64,000 nt of DNA from [Mycobacterium] vasticus (GTDB lineage: Bacteria; Actinomycetota; Actinomycetes; Mycobacteriales; Mycobacteriaceae), in contig NZ_CP084028.1 of the NCBI RefSeq assembly GCF_020181595.1, positions 3,549,601 to 3,613,600 on the forward strand. The letters are read 5' to 3'. The notes under the pieces are model-generated. The model saw nothing but the letters and a program-made list of their open reading frames with translations, ran no database searches and was not told the DNA's origin. The position numbers and the translations under genes are program-made. Below are positions 7,909-17,234 of this stretch, in pieces. Each line of letters starts with the position of its first letter. Position 1 is the first letter of the stretch.

Positions 7909-9393
7909 ATGACTGCGGTGCAAGATGATTCGGGTGTCCTGGCCGGCACGCCCCGCATGCTCGTCGATGGTGAGCTGATCGAGGCCGATGGCAAAGCGAC
8001 GTTCGACGTCGAGCATCCCGCCAGCGAGCAGGTCGTCGGCAGCGCTGCCGACGGCACGGTCGACGACATGGAGCGCGCGGTCGGCGCGGCCCGGCGTGCG
8101 TTCGACACCGGCGACTGGGCCCGCGATCTGGATTTCCGGGTGCACTGCCTGATGCAGCTGCACGCCGCACTGGAGGCGGACAAGGAGCGGCTGCGCCGGA
8201 TCCTGATCACCGAGGTGGGTTGCCCGACCACCGTCACCGGCAGCCAGATCGAGAGTCCGATCGCCGAGGTGAAGCACTGGGCCGAGCACGCCCGCGCCTT
8301 CGAGTACCTGGTCGATACCGGGCTGCACGACACCCCGCTGGGCCCGGCGCGCCGCAAGCTGCACTACGAGCCGATCGGGGTGGTCGGTGCGATCACCCCG
8401 TGGAATGTGCCGCTGTACCTCAACATCGCCGAGACCGTTCCGGCCCTGCTGGCCGGCAACACCGTCGTACTCAAACCGGCGCAGCTCACGCCGTGGTCGG
8501 GCAGCGAGCTGGGCCGGATCGTCGCCGAGCAGACCGACATCCCGGCCGGAGTGTTCAACGTCGTGACCTCGAACGCCAACGAGGTCGGTGCGGCACTGTC
8601 GGCCGACCCGCGCGTCGACATGATCACGTTCACCGGCTCCACGGCCACCGGCCGGGCCATCCTGGCCGCCGGCGCCGCCACCGTGAAGAAGACCCTGCTG
8701 GAGCTCGGCGGCAAGTCGGCGCACATCGTGCTCGATGACGCCGACTTCAATGCGGCGTTGCCTTTGGCCGCGATGATGGCGTGTGTGATGTCGGGGCAGA
8801 GTTGTGTTCTTCCGTCGCGGATCCTGTTGCCGCGCGGCCGCTACGACGAAGGCCTGGCAATACTGAAGGCATCGATGGAGAACTTCCCGATGGGCGATCC
8901 CTGGACCCCGGGCAACATGCAGGGCCCGCAGATCAGCGCGACGCAGCGGCGCAAGGTGCTGGGGCTCATCGCCTCCGGCCTGGATTCGGGTGCCCGCCTG
9001 GTCACCGGCGGCGGGGTCCCCGAACATCTGCCCACCGGCTACTACGTGCAACCGACTCTGCTCGCCGACGTCGACCCCGACAGTCAGATCGCGCAGGAGG
9101 AGATCTTCGGCCCGGTACTGACCGTGACTCCCTACGACACCGACGACGAAGCGGTCGCGATCGCCAACAACTCCATCTACGGTCTGTCCGGTGAGGTCAG
9201 CAGCGCCGACGTGGATCGGGCCGTGGCGGTGGCGACCCGGATGCGCACCGGCAATGTCAGCATCAACGGCAAGAGCCATTTCGGCATCGACAGCCCGTTC
9301 GGGGGCACCGGGCAGAGCGGCCTCGGATACCGCAACGGGGCGCAGGGTTTCACCGAATATCTGCACATCAAGACGATCGGAATGCCCGGGTGA
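7909..9393 (+). CDS. Aldehyde dehydrogenase (NAD(P)+)
   Basis: 494 residues, full length for the family. The cofactor region shows ITPWNVPLYLN and the FTGSTATGR glycine motif, the general-base Glu is in LELGGKS and the catalytic Cys in MSGQSCVLPSR, followed by EEIFGPV. It oxidises an aldehyde to the acid, feeding a CoA-activation step. AAAGGA lies six bases before the ATG. It overlaps the next gene by four bases (GTGA) and follows a TetR operator candidate. It is related to, but distinct from, the aldehyde dehydrogenase at 36676-38169. The substrate is unknown. Confidence 0.92.
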   Translation: MTAVQDDSGVLAGTPRMLVDGELIEADGKATFDVEHPASEQVVGSAADGTVDDMERAVGAARRAFDTGDWARDLDFRVHCLMQLHAALEADKERLRRILITEVGCPTTVTGSQIESPIAEVKHWAEHARAFEYLVDTGLHDTPLGPARRKLHYEPIGVVGAITPWNVPLYLNIAETVPALLAGNTVVLKPAQLTPWSGSELGRIVAEQTDIPAGVFNVVTSNANEVGAALSADPRVDMITFTGSTATGRAILAAGAATVKKTLLELGGKSAHIVLDDADFNAALPLAAMMACVMSGQSCVLPSRILLPRGRYDEGLAILKASMENFPMGDPWTPGNMQGPQISATQRRKVLGLIASGLDSGARLVTGGGVPEHLPTGYYVQPTLLADVDPDSQIAQEEIFGPVLTVTPYDTDDEAVAIANNSIYGLSGEVSSADVDRAVAVATRMRTGNVSINGKSHFGIDSPFGGTGQSGLGYRNGAQGFTEYLHIKTIGMPG

Positions 9394-9821
9394 GCAGGTC
9401 GGCGCCGGCCGAGGACCAACTGGAGATCTCCGCCCTGCTGTATCGCTATGCCCGCGCCGTCGACGGCAAGGACTGGGCGCTGTACCGCTCGGTGTTCACC
9501 GACGACGCGGTGATCGACTACACCTCGGCTGGCGCGATCCGCGGCAGCCGCGACGAGGTCGCCGACTGGCTCGCCACGGGTTTTGTCGCCATCCCGATGT
9601 CCATGCACTACATCACGAACATCGAGATCCTCTCCTACACCGATGATTCCGCGACGGTGCGGGCGATGTTCTACAACCCGATGCAGCTGCCTGGCATGAC
9701 CGAGATGAGCTACTGCGGCGGCTACTACCACCACGAACTGGTCCGCACGGGCGACGGCTGGCGCAGCCGCAATCTGCGCGAGGAGAACGTCTGGTTCACC
9801 AATCCGCCGGGCTCAGGCTAG
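9390..9821 (+). CDS. SnoaL-like (NTF2-fold) protein
   Basis: 143 residues with the standard pattern of the SnoaL-like group: an N-terminal helix LEISALLYRYARAVDGKDWALYRSVF, then FTDDAVIDYTS, a central helix, and a C-terminal strand DGWRSRNLREENVWF. These proteins act on polycyclic or terpenoid intermediates as dehydratases, isomerases or hydrolases, or as companions of oxygenases. The GTG start overlaps the aldehyde dehydrogenase stop (GTGA), so translation is coupled. The 3' end overlaps the convergent hydrolase by 9 bases. Confidence 0.82.
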   Translation: MSRSAPAEDQLEISALLYRYARAVDGKDWALYRSVFTDDAVIDYTSAGAIRGSRDEVADWLATGFVAIPMSMHYITNIEILSYTDDSATVRAMFYNPMQLPGMTEMSYCGGYYHHELVRTGDGWRSRNLREENVWFTNPPGSG

Positions 9822-10628
9822 AAACTCCAGCAGTAAGCTGTTGACCTGCTCGGCCTGCTCGATCTGCGGGCAGTGCCCGGCGTCGTCGACGACGACGGCC
9901 CGAGCCCCGGAGATCTGGTCGGCGATCTGCTTCGACCAGCCCGGCGGCAGCAGCTTGTCGGCGGCACCTTCGATCACCAGCGTCGGCACCGAGATGCGTT
10001 CGTAGGCACGGCTGCTCGAGGCCGGCGGCGGGGCGTCGGCGCCGGGGCGGCGGAAGCGAGCCGCCGCCACCGCCTCCCAGGCTCCCGGTGCGGTGCTCGA
10101 GTCGTAGCGCCGCTGCACGTAGTCCTCGTCTGCGGGATAGGCCGGGTCACTGAACAGCGCGGTGACGATCCGGCGCATCGCCGGGACGGTGGCGTCGTAG
10201 TCGTAGAGCGCGGCCATGTGCTCGTTCGCCTGGATCTCACCGCCGCCGCAGATCGCCACCATCCGCCGCACCGGCAGCAGCGGCGCCTCCGAGGTGGTGT
10301 CGACCAGCAGCATGATGGCCCCCATCGAATTGCCCACGAAATCAGCGGATTGCACGCCGAGCGCGGCGCAGAACGCTGCGACGTGGCGAATGCGCATGCC
10401 CCGCCCGTCGTTGAAGTCGATGACCTTCGCCGACTCCCCGAAGCCGAGCAGGTCCGGCGCCAGCACGCGATGATGCTGCGCCAGTGCCGCAATGGTGCGC
10501 TCCCAGCCGACTTCTGCACCCGCCCCGAACTCCCCGCCGTGCAACAGCACCACCGCGGGGGCGCCCGGATCGCCGGCTTCCAGGTAGGACGTGCTCAGCC
10601 CGTCGACCGTGACGGTTTTGCGCTGCAC
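9813..10628 (-). CDS. Alpha/beta hydrolase
   Basis: 271 residues. The nucleophile elbow is GNSMG, the acid lies in EGAADKLLPPG and the His in DDAGHCPQIEQ, all in the usual order; the oxyanion region reads LLHGGEFGAGA. The pattern is close to the meta-cleavage-product hydrolases (MhpC/BphD type) that split a C-C bond after ring opening, although ester hydrolysis is possible. It is the last gene of the long operon that also encodes MhpA- and MhpB-like enzymes, so it could be a second ring-product hydrolase beside that at 18857-19720. Confidence 0.85.
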   Translation of the reverse strand: MQRKTVTVDGLSTSYLEAGDPGAPAVVLLHGGEFGAGAEVGWERTIAALAQHHRVLAPDLLGFGESAKVIDFNDGRGMRIRHVAAFCAALGVQSADFVGNSMGAIMLLVDTTSEAPLLPVRRMVAICGGGEIQANEHMAALYDYDATVPAMRRIVTALFSDPAYPADEDYVQRRYDSSTAPGAWEAVAAARFRRPGADAPPPASSSRAYERISVPTLVIEGAADKLLPPGWSKQIADQISGARAVVVDDAGHCPQIEQAEQVNSLLLEFLA

Positions 10629-10638
10629 TGTGGGCTCC

Positions 10639-11397
10639 TCAGTTCGGGTTCAACGGACCGGTCGGGCGAGTCGTGGTGGCGTGCACCAGCAGTTCGGCCA
10701 GTTCGGCGGGCCGGCTCAGAAACGGCGAGTGGGAGGCGTCGATCCTCAGCGGTTCGACGCCGAGCCGGCTGCACACCACGTCGGCGAGCCAGCGCGGGTA
10801 GGCGCGGTCCTGTTCGCAGCGAATGAAGCTGCGCGGAATATCGGCCGCCCAAAAGTTCGGCACCGAGACCGGCGCGACGGTGGTGTCCCCGAAGCGTTCC
10901 GGTCCGAGTCGCTCGAAGGCCCACCGCAGCGTCTCGTCGTCGCAGTCGTGGTAGAAGTACTGCCGCGCACCCTCCATGCTGGCGAACGTCATCGTCCCGT
11001 CGTCGGCGAAGTGCAGATGCGACAGCATGTCGGCGGCGGCGGTGTCGAAGAACTCCGCGCCCTCGCTGCCCATCGTCATCGCGTCGGTGTAGCTGTAGCC
11101 CTCCCGCGGCAGGGCCGCGGCCAGATAGACGATGTGGCCCACCAACTCCGGCGCGCTGTCCGCGCCCAGGGTGGCATCGAAACCACCGCCGGAATGCCCC
11201 ACCAGGACGTCGCCGGCCTGCAGCACCGAGGCGACGGCCTCGCGTCGGTTGACCAGGGTGGACTCCTCGTCCAGGCGGGAACCGTGGCCGGGCAGGTCGA
11301 TGGCGATGCCGCCGTGGCCGAGCTTCTCCAGCTCCGCGATGGTGCGGCTCCAGCACCAGGAGGCGTGGAATCCGCCGTGCACGAACACGAATCTCAT
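10639..11397 (-). CDS. Alpha/beta hydrolase (esterase-like)
   Basis: 252 residues. It starts directly with the first strand MRFVFVHGGFHASWCW and has a nucleophile elbow GHSGGG, like the plant hydroxynitrile lyase/salicylate methylesterase branch of the fold. The His is in IDASHSPFLSRP near the C-terminus. It lacks a signal peptide and should be cytoplasmic. It lies between the cyclase-family gene and another hydrolase with gaps of 12 and 10 bases, so it belongs to the same transcript. The natural substrate is unknown; ester or lactone opening is plausible. Confidence 0.82.
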   Translation of the reverse strand: MRFVFVHGGFHASWCWSRTIAELEKLGHGGIAIDLPGHGSRLDEESTLVNRREAVASVLQAGDVLVGHSGGGFDATLGADSAPELVGHIVYLAAALPREGYSYTDAMTMGSEGAEFFDTAAADMLSHLHFADDGTMTFASMEGARQYFYHDCDDETLRWAFERLGPERFGDTTVAPVSVPNFWAADIPRSFIRCEQDRAYPRWLADVVCSRLGVEPLRIDASHSPFLSRPAELAELLVHATTTRPTGPLNPN

Positions 11398-11409
11398 TGC
11401 TTCCCCGCT

Positions 11410-12399
11410 CTACTTGATCGCGATCGGGTTCACCGGTGATCCGACCCCGCCGGTCACCCGCAACGGCGGCGCCACCAACTGGAATTCGTACACGCTGTCG
11501 GCGGCGCAGTCCGCGGCAAGCGCCTCCAGGTCCCAGTACTCCCCCAGCATCATTCCCATGTCCCGCAGGCACAGCATGTGCATCGGCAGGAAGGTGCCCT
11601 CGACGCCGGACACCGGATCCTCGACCATCAGGTTGTCGGCGGCCACCGCGGCGACCTGGTGTTCGTGCAGCCAAGTGGCGCACCGCCAGTCCAGCCCGGC
11701 GCCGGGCTCGGCGCCGTCACCGGTCTGGAGAAACCTTCCCCACCAACCGGTTCGGACCAACACGATGTCACCGGGTTCGACGCTGACCTTCTGCGCCCGC
11801 GCCACCTCGTCCAGTTCGTCGCGGGTGATCGGGGTGCCCAACTCCAGAAAGGTGCCGGCGCCGCGGTGGGCCACCACGTCGAGCAGCACGCCGCGAGACG
11901 TGATGCCCTTGCCGTCGACCTTGTCGATGCCGCAGTGGAAAGCGCCGAAACTGGTGACCGAGCTGGCCGGGAATCCGTTGTAGAGCTGGTCGTCGTAGTA
12001 GACGTGCGACAGGGCATCCCATTGGGTTGCGGCCTGCAGCGGCATGACGATCATGTCGTCGTTGAACCGGAACGGGTTGTCCACGAAGTAGTCGCTGAGT
12101 TGCTGCGCGACGATGTTGCGGGCCCACTGCGGGCCGTACCGGGCCAGGGTGTTGGCGTCGCCGCCGTCGACGGTCATGGTGTGGATCGGGTTGTGCCGGA
12201 ACTGGAATGCCCCCTGCGGTCCCGACGAGCCGAAGTCCACCCCGAGCGGGAAGACCTTGCCGTGGCGCACCAAACCCGCGGCCGCAGCGACCTTCTCGGG
12301 CGTGATGAGGTTCAAGGTGCCCAGTTCGTCGTCCGCGCCCCAGCGACCCCAGTTGCGCACTTCCTCGCCGACCCGGCGGAACTCGGCCAACCCGGCCAT
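11410..12399 (-). CDS. Cyclase-family (kynurenine formamidase-like) hydrolase
   Basis: 329 residues from the ATG at 12399, which overlaps the upstream stop (TGATG). It matches the cyclase family of metal-dependent hydrolases (GTLNLITPEKV near the start, DVVAHRG, GDIVLVRTGWW, VAADNLMVEDP). The usual metal-binding HxGTHxDxPxH is replaced by QAATQWDALSH, so two His positions are Gln. This variant branch may hydrolyse amides or lactones with a different metal set. Within the operon it could act on a lactone or ring-opened product downstream of the extradiol dioxygenase. Confidence 0.8.
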   Translation of the reverse strand: MAGLAEFRRVGEEVRNWGRWGADDELGTLNLITPEKVAAAAGLVRHGKVFPLGVDFGSSGPQGAFQFRHNPIHTMTVDGGDANTLARYGPQWARNIVAQQLSDYFVDNPFRFNDDMIVMPLQAATQWDALSHVYYDDQLYNGFPASSVTSFGAFHCGIDKVDGKGITSRGVLLDVVAHRGAGTFLELGTPITRDELDEVARAQKVSVEPGDIVLVRTGWWGRFLQTGDGAEPGAGLDWRCATWLHEHQVAAVAADNLMVEDPVSGVEGTFLPMHMLCLRDMGMMLGEYWDLEALAADCAADSVYEFQLVAPPLRVTGGVGSPVNPIAIK

Positions 12400-13229
12400 C
12401 ACTGCGCTCCGCCCGGCAGAGTTTCGGCGATCCGGCCGGCGATGTTGCCGCCGTCGACCCAGAGCACCTGGCCGGTGATGTAGCCGGCCGCCGCGCTGCC
12501 CAGGAACACCAGCGGCGCGGCCTGCTCGGCCGGGCTGGCCACCCGTCCCAGCGGCTTGGGGATGTCGTCGAGGAAGCTCTGCCCGTAGCTGCTGCGCAAC
12601 TGATCCAGGATCGGGGTCTCGGTGACTCCCGGTGCGGTGGCGTTGATCCGGATTCCTCGCGCCGCCAACGGGCCGGCGTTGATCATGCCGTAGAGGATGA
12701 TCGCCTCCTTGGACAGTCGGTAGCCGCCGTCGGCCAGCGCCTCGGGATGGGTTCGGCACCACTGTAATCCGCTCGCCATGTCTTCGGTGCGCAAAAGTCC
12801 GCCGGTGACCTGCGCGTTGTCCAGGTAGGCCGCGGCGGCCAGCGACGAGACGCCTGCGATCGCCGATCCGGGGGGCATCGCCGGCAGCAGTGCCTCGGTG
12901 AGCTGGCGGGTGCCCAGGAAGTTGATCGTCACCACCAGTTCGGGGTCGCCGATTCCCGACGACACCCCGGCGACGTTGAACAGCGCATCAACCCGGCCCT
13001 GGCCGGAGCGACCGATGGCCGCGACCGCCGCGTCGATCGAGTCCGGGTCGGCCAGATCCAGCGGGTGGAACTCGTCGGCGTCGCCGCCGGGTTCGGCTCG
13101 ATCCAGGCCGATGACGTGCGCTCCCAGCTCACGCAGTTGGGACACCAGCGCTGCGCCGATGCCCGACGCGCAGCCGGTGACCACGGTCCGCCGACCGTCG
13201 TAGCGCCACAACCCGGCGGGCGCTGTCAT
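12399..13229 (-). CDS. SDR, 3-alpha-hydroxysteroid/coniferyl-alcohol dehydrogenase type
   Basis: 276 residues from the ATG at 13229 (overlap TAATG with the upstream gene). The NAD-binding motif is GCASGIG at about residue 19, the catalytic Ser lies in VSSLAAAAY and Tyr-x3-Lys is YRLSK. The long insertion between the Ser and Tyr regions (NAQVTGGLLRTEDMASGLQW) is typical of the branch that includes 3-alpha-hydroxysteroid dehydrogenase/carbonyl reductase and coniferyl-alcohol dehydrogenase. It presumably oxidises a ring or side-chain hydroxyl. It is embedded in the operon with the KstD-like and meta-cleavage enzymes. Confidence 0.85.
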   Translation of the reverse strand: MTAPAGLWRYDGRRTVVTGCASGIGAALVSQLRELGAHVIGLDRAEPGGDADEFHPLDLADPDSIDAAVAAIGRSGQGRVDALFNVAGVSSGIGDPELVVTINFLGTRQLTEALLPAMPPGSAIAGVSSLAAAAYLDNAQVTGGLLRTEDMASGLQWCRTHPEALADGGYRLSKEAIILYGMINAGPLAARGIRINATAPGVTETPILDQLRSSYGQSFLDDIPKPLGRVASPAEQAAPLVFLGSAAAGYITGQVLWVDGGNIAGRIAETLPGGAQ

Positions 13230-14545
13230 TATTGACTGCGTTCCCGCTCTGCTCGTTCTTCCTTGGCGCGCTGCGCGGCCTGCACCCGGCCCTCGTTGAT
13301 CTCGGCCATGGCTTCGGGGATCTCGGTGGCGGTGAACTTGTCCCGCCCGGTGGGCAGCCCGCCGAAGGAGTAGTCCTCGTCGAAGGCGGGCGCCGTCGAC
13401 TTGGGTCGGCGGGCCTCCAGCTTCTCCAGCACCGGTGCCAGCCGCTTGTTCTTCTCGGCGACGGCCTTCTCGTCGCGTTCGATGAACTCCGGCAACACCT
13501 GGGTGCCCATCAGTTCGATGGCCTCCATGGTCGCCTCGTGGCTGCGCGGGTTGAGCAGCAGGATGAGCTCGTCGACGCCGCTCTCCTCGTAGCCACGCAG
13601 GAATTCTCGCACCATAGCCGGGGTTCCGATCGCACCGCGGCCGGGACCGTAGGCCAGTGTCGGGTCTTTGTCGACCTCCTGCAGGTAGCGCTCCCACACC
13701 CCGGTGCGGCCGGGGGTGTGCTGGCCGGTCATGTAGTAGTGCATGATGCCGAAGGAGAAGAAGCCGCCGCCCACGCCGAGCCGGTCCAGTGCCTGTTTCT
13801 CGGTGGGGGCCACCATCATCGACAGGTCGCCGCCGATCGCCAGGATGTTCGGGTTGACCTGCGGGGTGACCGGCACGCCGTTCTCTTCGAGCTCCTTGTA
13901 GTAGCCGTTGACGCGCTCGGCCAGCGGGCCGGGACCGGTGTAGGCGAAACTCAGTGCCCCGATGCACTTCTCGGCGGCCATCTGGATGGACGCGGGCCGG
14001 GTGCAGGCCACCCAGACCGGCGGATGCGGACGCTGCAACGGCTTGGGGACAACGTTGCGGGCGGGCATCTGCACGTGCTGGCCGTGGAATCCGGTGAAGG
14101 GCGTCTCGGTCATGCAACGGATCGACACCTCCAGCGCCTCCTCCCACTGGCTGCGCTTGTCGGCGGGGTCGATACCGAATCCGCCGAGCTCGGCGATCGA
14201 GGAGCCCTCCCCGGTGCCGAACTCGACCCGCCCGTTCGACAGCAGGTCCAAGGTGGCGATCCGCTCGGCCACTCGGGCCGGATGGTTGACCACCGGCGGC
14301 AGGTGCATGATGCCGAAGCCGAGCCGAATGTCCTTGGTGCGCTGGCTCGCAGCGGCCAGGAAGATCTCGGGTGCGGTGGCGTGGCAGTACTCCTCCAGGA
14401 AGTGATGCTCGGTCAGCCACACCGTGGAGAACCCGGCCTTGTCGGCGGCCTCCACCTCGTCGAGTCCGTCCTGGAACAGCTTGTGCTCGTCGTCGTCGGT
14501 CCACGGCCGGGGCAGCGCGAATTCGTAGAACAGTGAGATCTTCAC
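13229..14545 (-). CDS. LLM-class flavin-dependent oxidoreductase (bacterial luciferase-like)
   Basis: 438 residues. The luciferase-like barrel begins KISLFYEF and has WLTEHHFLEEY, RVAERIATLDLLSNGRVEFGTGEG, then PVWVACTRPASIQMAAEKCIG. The barrel is followed by a charged Arg/Glu/Lys-rich tail (about 90 residues) beyond the usual domain, ending ERAERERSQ. Related proteins are FMNH2-dependent monooxygenases. The GTG start has AGGAGG upstream and overlaps the KstD-like stop by four bases, so it is in the nine-gene operon. Its role might be Baeyer-Villiger-like or hydroxylating oxygenation. Confidence 0.85.
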   Translation of the reverse strand: MKISLFYEFALPRPWTDDDEHKLFQDGLDEVEAADKAGFSTVWLTEHHFLEEYCHATAPEIFLAAASQRTKDIRLGFGIMHLPPVVNHPARVAERIATLDLLSNGRVEFGTGEGSSIAELGGFGIDPADKRSQWEEALEVSIRCMTETPFTGFHGQHVQMPARNVVPKPLQRPHPPVWVACTRPASIQMAAEKCIGALSFAYTGPGPLAERVNGYYKELEENGVPVTPQVNPNILAIGGDLSMMVAPTEKQALDRLGVGGGFFSFGIMHYYMTGQHTPGRTGVWERYLQEVDKDPTLAYGPGRGAIGTPAMVREFLRGYEESGVDELILLLNPRSHEATMEAIELMGTQVLPEFIERDEKAVAEKNKRLAPVLEKLEARRPKSTAPAFDEDYSFGGLPTGRDKFTATEIPEAMAEINEGRVQAAQRAKEERAERERSQ

Positions 14546-16290
14546 GGGTTACCTCCTGGGAGATTGGTTGAGGACTGAGAGGGTTTGACGTTGTGGCGGT
14601 CGGCGATGTGCCCGGCGGCGACGTAGCCGAAGGTCATCGCCGGGCCGATGGTGGCGCCGGCGCCGGCGTAACTGCGTCCCATCACCGCGGCCGAGGCGTT
14701 GCCGACGGCGTACAGGCCGTCGATCACGGTGTCATCGGCGCGCAGTGCGCGAGCGAATTCGTCGGTGCGCAGGCCACCGGAGGTGCCCAGGTCACCGAGG
14801 ATGATCCGGAACGCGTAGTACGGCGGCTTGTCGAGCGGATGCAGGTTCGGGTTGGGCAGGGTGGGGTCGCCGTAGTAGTTGTCGTAGACGCTGTCGCCCC
14901 GGTTGAAGTCGTCGTCGTGGCCGGCGTGCGCCAACTCGTCGAACCGCTGCGCGGTGCGGCGCAGCGTATCCGCGGGAACACCTATCGCAGTGGCAAGTTC
15001 GTCGAACGACGATCCGGTCTTGACCACCCCGGAGTCCAGCCAGGCTTGGGGAACCCGGCGGCCGGTGGGCACCGGGGCGCCCGGGATCTTCGGGATCGGC
15101 AGGTGGCCGGCGACCACGTAACGGTTGAAGGACCGCTGGTCGGTGATGAGCCAGCACGGGATGTGCTCGACGCCGGATCGCTGGCCGTCGATCATCGCGT
15201 GCGCGAAGTCCATGTAGGGCGCCGCCTCGTTGACGAACCGCTGCCCGGCCCCGTTGACGATGAACTGCGACGGCATCATGCGTTCGTTGAGCATGAACTG
15301 CAGTCGGCCGTCGGGCCAGCACAGCGCGGGGAACCACCACGCCTCGTCCAGCAGGTCGGTGTCCGCGCCGGCCCGCATCCCGGCCCGGATGCCGTCGCCG
15401 TCGGCCAGCGGATTGCCGAAACTCCAGTCGTGCTCCAGCACCGGCAGATGTTCGCGGCGCCAGGCCAGGTCGTGGTCGAATCCGCCGGTGGCCAGGATGA
15501 CCCCGCTGCGCGCCGAGATGCGTTGTGCCACACCGTCACGGAGCACCATCGCGCCGGTGACCCCACCCGAGTGGTCGGTGATCAACTCGGTCATCGGTGT
15601 GCCGAGCCACAGCGGGATGCCCTGCTGCTTCATCGCCAACCGCATCCTGGCCGCCAGCGACTGCCCGATCGCGGCCATCCGCTCACCGAAGACCCTGGCG
15701 CGCATCATCCGCCACAGCAGCTTGACCAGTACGGCCTTTCCTCGCCAGTTCTGCCGGACCTGGTAGAACAGTCGAAGGTCCTTGGGGCCCAGCCAGATTC
15801 CCTTGGGCGCCAGAGCCAGTGGCGCCAGCAGGTTCTGCTCTTCCTCGCCGAGGTCGCGCAGGTCCATCGCCGGCACGTTGATGGTGCTGCCCAGCGCCGA
15901 TCCGCCCGGCAGCTCCGGGTAGTAGTCGGCATAGCCGGGTTTCCAGACGAATTCGAACCATGCGCTGGTCTGTTCGAGGAACTCCATCATGCGCGGCGCG
16001 GAATGCACGTACTGGCGCAGCCTGGCCTCGCTGACCAGGCCGTCGGTGATGGTGCGCAGGTAGCCGACCACTTCGTCGGGGTCGGGGCTGTAGCCTTCGC
16101 GACGTTGCGCCGGCGCGCCGGGCACCCAGATGCCTCCGCCGGACAGTGCGGTGGATCCGCCGAAGTACTGCGACTTCTCGACCATCAGGGTGTCCAGCCC
16201 GCGGGCGTGCGCGGCCAACGCGGCGGTCATGCCGCCACCGCCGGAGCCGATCACCAGCACGTCCACCACATGTTCGACGGGCGTTGTCAT
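14542..16290 (-). CDS. FAD-dependent dehydrogenase, KstD-like (3-ketosteroid delta1-dehydrogenase family)
   Basis: 582 residues. The FAD-binding motif [17 protein letters not shown] is followed by [16 protein letters not shown], the succinate-dehydrogenase/fumarate-reductase flavoprotein signature seen in 3-ketosteroid dehydrogenases. The C-terminal FAD region is [31 protein letters not shown]. The family introduces a ring double bond next to a ketone, a step that leads to ring aromatisation in steroid breakdown. It overlaps MhpB-like and LLM genes by four bases each. A second family member lies at 20595-22220. Specificity for a steroid cannot be proven from sequence. Confidence 0.87.
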   Translation of the reverse strand: MTTPVEHVVDVLVIGSGGGGMTAALAAHARGLDTLMVEKSQYFGGSTALSGGGIWVPGAPAQRREGYSPDPDEVVGYLRTITDGLVSEARLRQYVHSAPRMMEFLEQTSAWFEFVWKPGYADYYPELPGGSALGSTINVPAMDLRDLGEEEQNLLAPLALAPKGIWLGPKDLRLFYQVRQNWRGKAVLVKLLWRMMRARVFGERMAAIGQSLAARMRLAMKQQGIPLWLGTPMTELITDHSGGVTGAMVLRDGVAQRISARSGVILATGGFDHDLAWRREHLPVLEHDWSFGNPLADGDGIRAGMRAGADTDLLDEAWWFPALCWPDGRLQFMLNERMMPSQFIVNGAGQRFVNEAAPYMDFAHAMIDGQRSGVEHIPCWLITDQRSFNRYVVAGHLPIPKIPGAPVPTGRRVPQAWLDSGVVKTGSSFDELATAIGVPADTLRRTAQRFDELAHAGHDDDFNRGDSVYDNYYGDPTLPNPNLHPLDKPPYYAFRIILGDLGTSGGLRTDEFARALRADDTVIDGLYAVGNASAAVMGRSYAGAGATIGPAMTFGYVAAGHIADRHNVKPSQSSTNLPGGNP

Positions 16291-17234
16291 CGCTGCTCCA
16301 GCGGTAGTGCGGTGCGGGTGGCGAACCCGGCGATCAACTCCGGCGCGGCCCGGTAGTAGCGGTTGCCGGTCCGGTATTCACCGGCTGCGGCCATCGCGGC
16401 GAAAGCGGCCACCCAGGTTCGGATCTCGTGCGCGGAGTTGCCGCCGGTGTCGGTGATGTATCCATTGGTCCAGTCGTCGAAGTCAGCCAGCGACCCGATG
16501 TCGACGATGTCCAGGAATCGCTGGTCGAAGTCGGGGTTCAGCGGGGCGATCGTGCTGCGGCCGGCGGCGAAGTCACGTGCGGCGGCGATCACCGTGTCCT
16601 GGCGGGCGGCGCGCTGCTCGGGGCTCATCGGGGCGCCGTGCACGATCCGCTCGCGCACCCGTTCAGTGGCTCCTGCCAGGGTGGGCAGCGGCGGATCATG
16701 CGACAGGCCACCGGACCCCACCAGCAGGACCCGCTGGTCCAGGCCGGCCAGAAAGGCGCCGACCGCGGCGCCGAGTTCCCGGGCGCGGCGCAGCGGGCCC
16801 AGCGGGACGCCGACGGCGTTGACGAAGATCGGGATCACCGGCCGGGCGGTGGCGTCGAAGAACAGCCGCTCCAACGGCTGCACGGTGCCGTGGTCGACGT
16901 CCATGCACGCCGAAACCGCAACGTCGACACCGCGATCGAGCACCGCCGACGCGCACGCGGTTGCCAGCTCCGCGGGCACATCCAGCGGGCCGGCGTGAGT
17001 GCCGTAGTCTCCGACGCCTTGGGCCGAGGTGCCGATGCAGAACGGCGGCATCAGCCGATAGAAGAACCCGTTGTAGTGGTCCGGCGCGAACACCACCACC
17101 AGATCGGGATCGAAGGCGGCGACGAAGCGCCGGATGTCGGCGATCGCGGCCTCGACGTCGGCCATCAGATCAGGGGGCGGTCCCGGCAGATTCAGCAGCG
17201 GACTGTGGGACATGCAGCACAGGGCCAGTGGCAT
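16287..17234 (-). CDS. mhpB: Class III extradiol ring-cleavage dioxygenase, MhpB-like
   Basis: 315 residues from the ATG at 17234, close to the 314 of E. coli MhpB; GGAGG lies 11 bases upstream. A GTG at 17246 would be too near that site. The match to 2,3-dihydroxyphenylpropionate 1,2-dioxygenase is extensive: [68 protein letters not shown] and RYYR near the end. It opens a catechol-type ring with Fe(II). The first 65 bases overlap the end of the MhpA-like gene, an unusually long overlap. Confidence 0.92.
   Translation of the reverse strand: MPLALCCMSHSPLLNLPGPPPDLMADVEAAIADIRRFVAAFDPDLVVVFAPDHYNGFFYRLMPPFCIGTSAQGVGDYGTHAGPLDVPAELATACASAVLDRGVDVAVSACMDVDHGTVQPLERLFFDATARPVIPIFVNAVGVPLGPLRRARELGAAVGAFLAGLDQRVLLVGSGGLSHDPPLPTLAGATERVRERIVHGAPMSPEQRAARQDTVIAAARDFAAGRSTIAPLNPDFDQRFLDIVDIGSLADFDDWTNGYITDTGGNSAHEIRTWVAAFAAMAAAGEYRTGNRYYRAAPELIAGFATRTALPLEQR

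Noticed and set aside
7864..9366. 500-codon open frame antisense to the aldehyde dehydrogenase
   Set aside because: High-GC shadow frame: composition is Arg/Gly/His-rich without domains, while the plus strand encodes a complete enzyme with catalytic motifs.
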